This document shows, one piece after another, positions 62,325 to 64,000 of a stretch of DNA of 64,000 nucleotides. How positions within the stretch are numbered: the first letter of the stretch is position 1; each line of letters opens with the position of its first letter. The stretch is taken from assembly GCA_900472575.1 (NCBI GenBank), contig UCIV01000034.1, positions 62,001 to 126,000 of the forward strand, given 5' to 3'. The stretch is from Hyphomicrobiales bacterium (GTDB taxonomy: Bacteria; Pseudomonadota; Alphaproteobacteria; Rhizobiales; Rhizobiaceae). The notes beneath the pieces are model-generated. The model ran no database searches. It was not told the DNA's origin and saw only the letters and a list, made by a program, of their open reading frames with translations. The position numbers and the translations under genes are program-made.

Positions 62325-63347
62325 ATGGCAGGGCAGGCATTCGAGGTGTTCGGCACCACGCAGGACGGGGAGCCCGTCTATCGCGTCCAGATCAGCGGCG
62401 GCGGGCTGACTGCCAATGTAATGACCTGGGGTGCGGTCATTCAGGACCTGCGCCTTGAAGGGCATGATGCGCCTTTGGTGCTTGGTTTCGACGACTTCGC
62501 CTCCTATCCGGCCTATTCACCCTATTTCGGTGCCACGCCTGGCCGTTGCGCCAACCGGATCGGCGATGGAAAATTCTCGATCGATGGCCGCGATTACCAG
62601 CTCGAACTGAACGAGCGCGGTGTCACGCATCTGCATGGCGGCTCGGACGGCATGGGAAAGCGCAACTGGACGATTGTCGAACATCAGTTCGACAGGGTGG
62701 TGCTTTCGATTACCGATGCCGATGGGCGCGCGGGTTATCCCGGCAATTGCACGGTGACCGCGACCTACCGGTTGAAGGCGGATGGCGTGCTCTCGGTCGT
62801 CTATGAAAGCCTGTCGGACCAGCCGACGCCTGCCAATGTCTGTCAGCACTCCTATTTCAATCTCGACGGCCGCGAAGACATTTTCGGCCACGAGATCATG
62901 ATTGCCGCCGACAGGATAACGGATGTCGATGCAAGGCTGGTTCCGACCGGCAAGCTCAATGACCTGACCGGATCGCCCTTTGATCTCAGGCAGATGGGGC
63001 CGGTGCGGCGTGCGCTCGAGGATGGTCGCCAGGTGCCGTTTGACCACAATTACTGCCTGTCGAACGAGCGTGTTGCCAAACGCTCTGTGGCGCTGGTGCG
63101 CAGCCTTTATTCGGGTGTCTCAATGGAAGTGAGGACCACCGAGCCGGGCGTGCAGTTTTATGCCGGTGTGATGGTCAATGTGCCGGTGCCGGGCTTCGAT
63201 GGCCGTAGATACGGAAACTATGCCGGCCTGTGCCTGGAAACGCAGGTCTGGCCGGATGCCGTCAATCATGCGAATTTCCCGAACGCGGTCTTACGTCCAG
63301 GCGAAGTGCTGCGTCAGGAAACGGATTACGTGTTTTCGAAGAGTTGA
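62325..63347 (+). CDS. galM: Aldose 1-epimerase (galactose mutarotase)
   Basis: This 340-residue protein interconverts alpha and beta anomers of aldohexoses. The catalytic His lies in CQHSYFNLDG and the catalytic Glu in LCLETQVWPDA; NRIGDGKF and THLHGG are also family-typical. GGAGG precedes the ATG. A 5-bp hairpin (62297-62301 with 62311-62315) touches this RBS. No sugar-uptake genes are adjacent, so its substrate preference is unknown. Confidence 0.92.
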   Translation: MAGQAFEVFGTTQDGEPVYRVQISGGGLTANVMTWGAVIQDLRLEGHDAPLVLGFDDFASYPAYSPYFGATPGRCANRIGDGKFSIDGRDYQLELNERGVTHLHGGSDGMGKRNWTIVEHQFDRVVLSITDADGRAGYPGNCTVTATYRLKADGVLSVVYESLSDQPTPANVCQHSYFNLDGREDIFGHEIMIAADRITDVDARLVPTGKLNDLTGSPFDLRQMGPVRRALEDGRQVPFDHNYCLSNERVAKRSVALVRSLYSGVSMEVRTTEPGVQFYAGVMVNVPVPGFDGRRYGNYAGLCLETQVWPDAVNHANFPNAVLRPGEVLRQETDYVFSKS

Positions 63348-63476
63348 GGCGGTGGGGCGGCTTCTTGTGAAACTGAAATAGGGGCGTGTCGCCTGCTCGG
63401 TTCACCGCAAGACCGTTAGCCGCTTTCAGCCGCGTTGCGCTCCCTGTTTGCGGGCAGCACACAGTGTCCCGGCGAA

Positions 63477-63713
63477 TTAGGCGGCGATATCAGCCGTCTC
63501 ACCGTGTTGGGCAATGAGACGCGGTGATGCCATGTCGCCGGTTTCCTCATCGACCATCACTGCATAAGCAGCTACACCCACGACACGCGATGCCATGGCA
63601 GCGGCAATCTTTTCTGCAGATACTGCGTTTGACGCCTGACGCATTTCGCCCGGCACGATATTGCCACGGTTCTTCTTGAATTGCAGGACGATAAATTTTT
63701 CCGCGTGGGCCAT
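63477..63713 (-). CDS. Small hypothetical protein, 78 residues
   Basis: The ORF starts at ATG 63713 with AAGGA about 8 bases upstream. The product begins MAHAEKFIVLQFKKNRGNIV, has a mixed alpha/beta look (AEKIAAAMASRVVGVAAYAVMVDEETGD) and no signal or membrane segment. I do not recognise a domain. It converges with galM and lies 185 bp from the tRNA-Gly gene. The good RBS and ordinary composition support it. Confidence 0.68.
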   Translation of the reverse strand: MAHAEKFIVLQFKKNRGNIVPGEMRQASNAVSAEKIAAAMASRVVGVAAYAVMVDEETGDMASPRLIAQHGETADIAA

Positions 63714-63898
63714 TTGGATATCCTTGTTCGTTCCCAGTTTGTTCTGCTTTGGGCGAATAAGTCAATCGTCAATCTCGAAAAGATTTTCCAGAGGCGGGTC
63801 AGAGAAAAGATCAAAAACGGCTGGATCTACAAGAAAATGCTATGCGTCAGGTTTGATCCGACGCTTCATCAGCCTGATTGCTTTTTCCTGGGAGGGAC

Positions 63899-63973
63899 TG
63901 GAGCGGGCGAAGGGGTTCGAACCCTCGACCCCAACCTTGGCAAGGTTGTGCTCTACCACTGAGCTACACCCGC
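63899..63973 (-). tRNA. tRNA-Gly (anticodon GCC)
   Basis: The minus strand gives a full cloverleaf of 75 bases: acceptor GCGGGTG/CGCCCGC, D-arm AGCTCAGTGGTAGAGC, anticodon arm with loop TTGCCAA (anticodon GCC), T-arm with GGTTCGAACCC, discriminator T and encoded CCA. Confidence 0.97.
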
Positions 63974-64000
63974 TCATCAATCCGTCGGTCCGTGTGGTAG

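Noticed and set aside
63899..63973. tRNA-Gly as an integration site of a mobile element
   Set aside because: No integrase, direct repeat of the tRNA 3' end or foreign-looking genes are seen next to it within the window.

Overview
The window is a 64-kb stretch of a GC-rich chromosome from a member of the Rhizobiaceae (Rhizobium/Agrobacterium/Ensifer relatives). This rests on the cyclic beta-1,2-glucan pair ndvB/ndvA, a rhizobial-type pyruvate carboxylase, phaR next to phbA-phbB, a CarD/CdnL regulator beside rpoH2, an alphaproteobacterial SAM-II riboswitch on metA, GGAAC-N16-CGTT promoters of the EcfG/RpoE2 type, and RIME-like intergenic palindromes. It looks like core chromosome. I saw no phage, transposase, plasmid or CRISPR signature. 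The functional calls come from recognising sequence and motifs by eye; no database was searched.

Layout. 1-3.4 kb: the 3' end of an alpha-2-macroglobulin gene and pbpC. 3.5-8.9 kb: a dppABCDF-type peptide ABC operon on the minus strand, with a structured dppA leader and a hairpin between dppA and dppB. 9.4-17.5 kb: two M20 hydrolases, an omega-aminotransferase, a cardiolipin synthase whose start codon lies in a 12-bp hairpin, an EEP-fold hydrolase, a threonine dehydratase, a 45-residue membrane peptide and a RIME repeat. 17.8-28.8 kb: ndvB and ndvA, convergent, with a 657-bp spacer. 29-33.4 kb: an orphan LuxR-type regulator and pyc. 33.5-38 kb: a DeoR-MFS pair, ispG, and a divergent TetR-cupin pair around a palindromic operator. 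38-41.5 kb: an OmpA-type lipoprotein, a polyprenyl diphosphate synthase, mtgA and a GST. 41.6-44.7 kb: rpmF, phaR, phbA and phbB (polyhydroxybutyrate module). 44.8-45.3 kb: two small envelope proteins, probably under the general stress sigma factor.

45.7-51.9 kb is an RNA and stress block: a Suv3-like helicase with a charged Gly/Arg tail, an Hsp15-like S4 protein, ferredoxin fdxA, carD with three hairpins before its RBS, and rpoH2 with two tandem EcfG-type promoters. 52-61 kb, minus strand: an M48 lipoprotein protease, thiBPQ behind a TPP riboswitch, a VOC protein, a single-domain response regulator, an Uup-type ABC-F protein and thiamine pyrophosphokinase. 61.1-64 kb: a SAM-II riboswitch with metA (Glu111, which predicts acetyl-CoA use), an aldose 1-epimerase, a small hypothetical protein and tRNA-Gly(GCC).

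No single locus looks like a wholly new system. The least explained signals are regulatory: the hairpin and possible leaderless start of cls, the perfect Shine-Dalgarno with no start codon in the dppA leader, the triple-hairpin carD leader, and the helicase/S4 pair.
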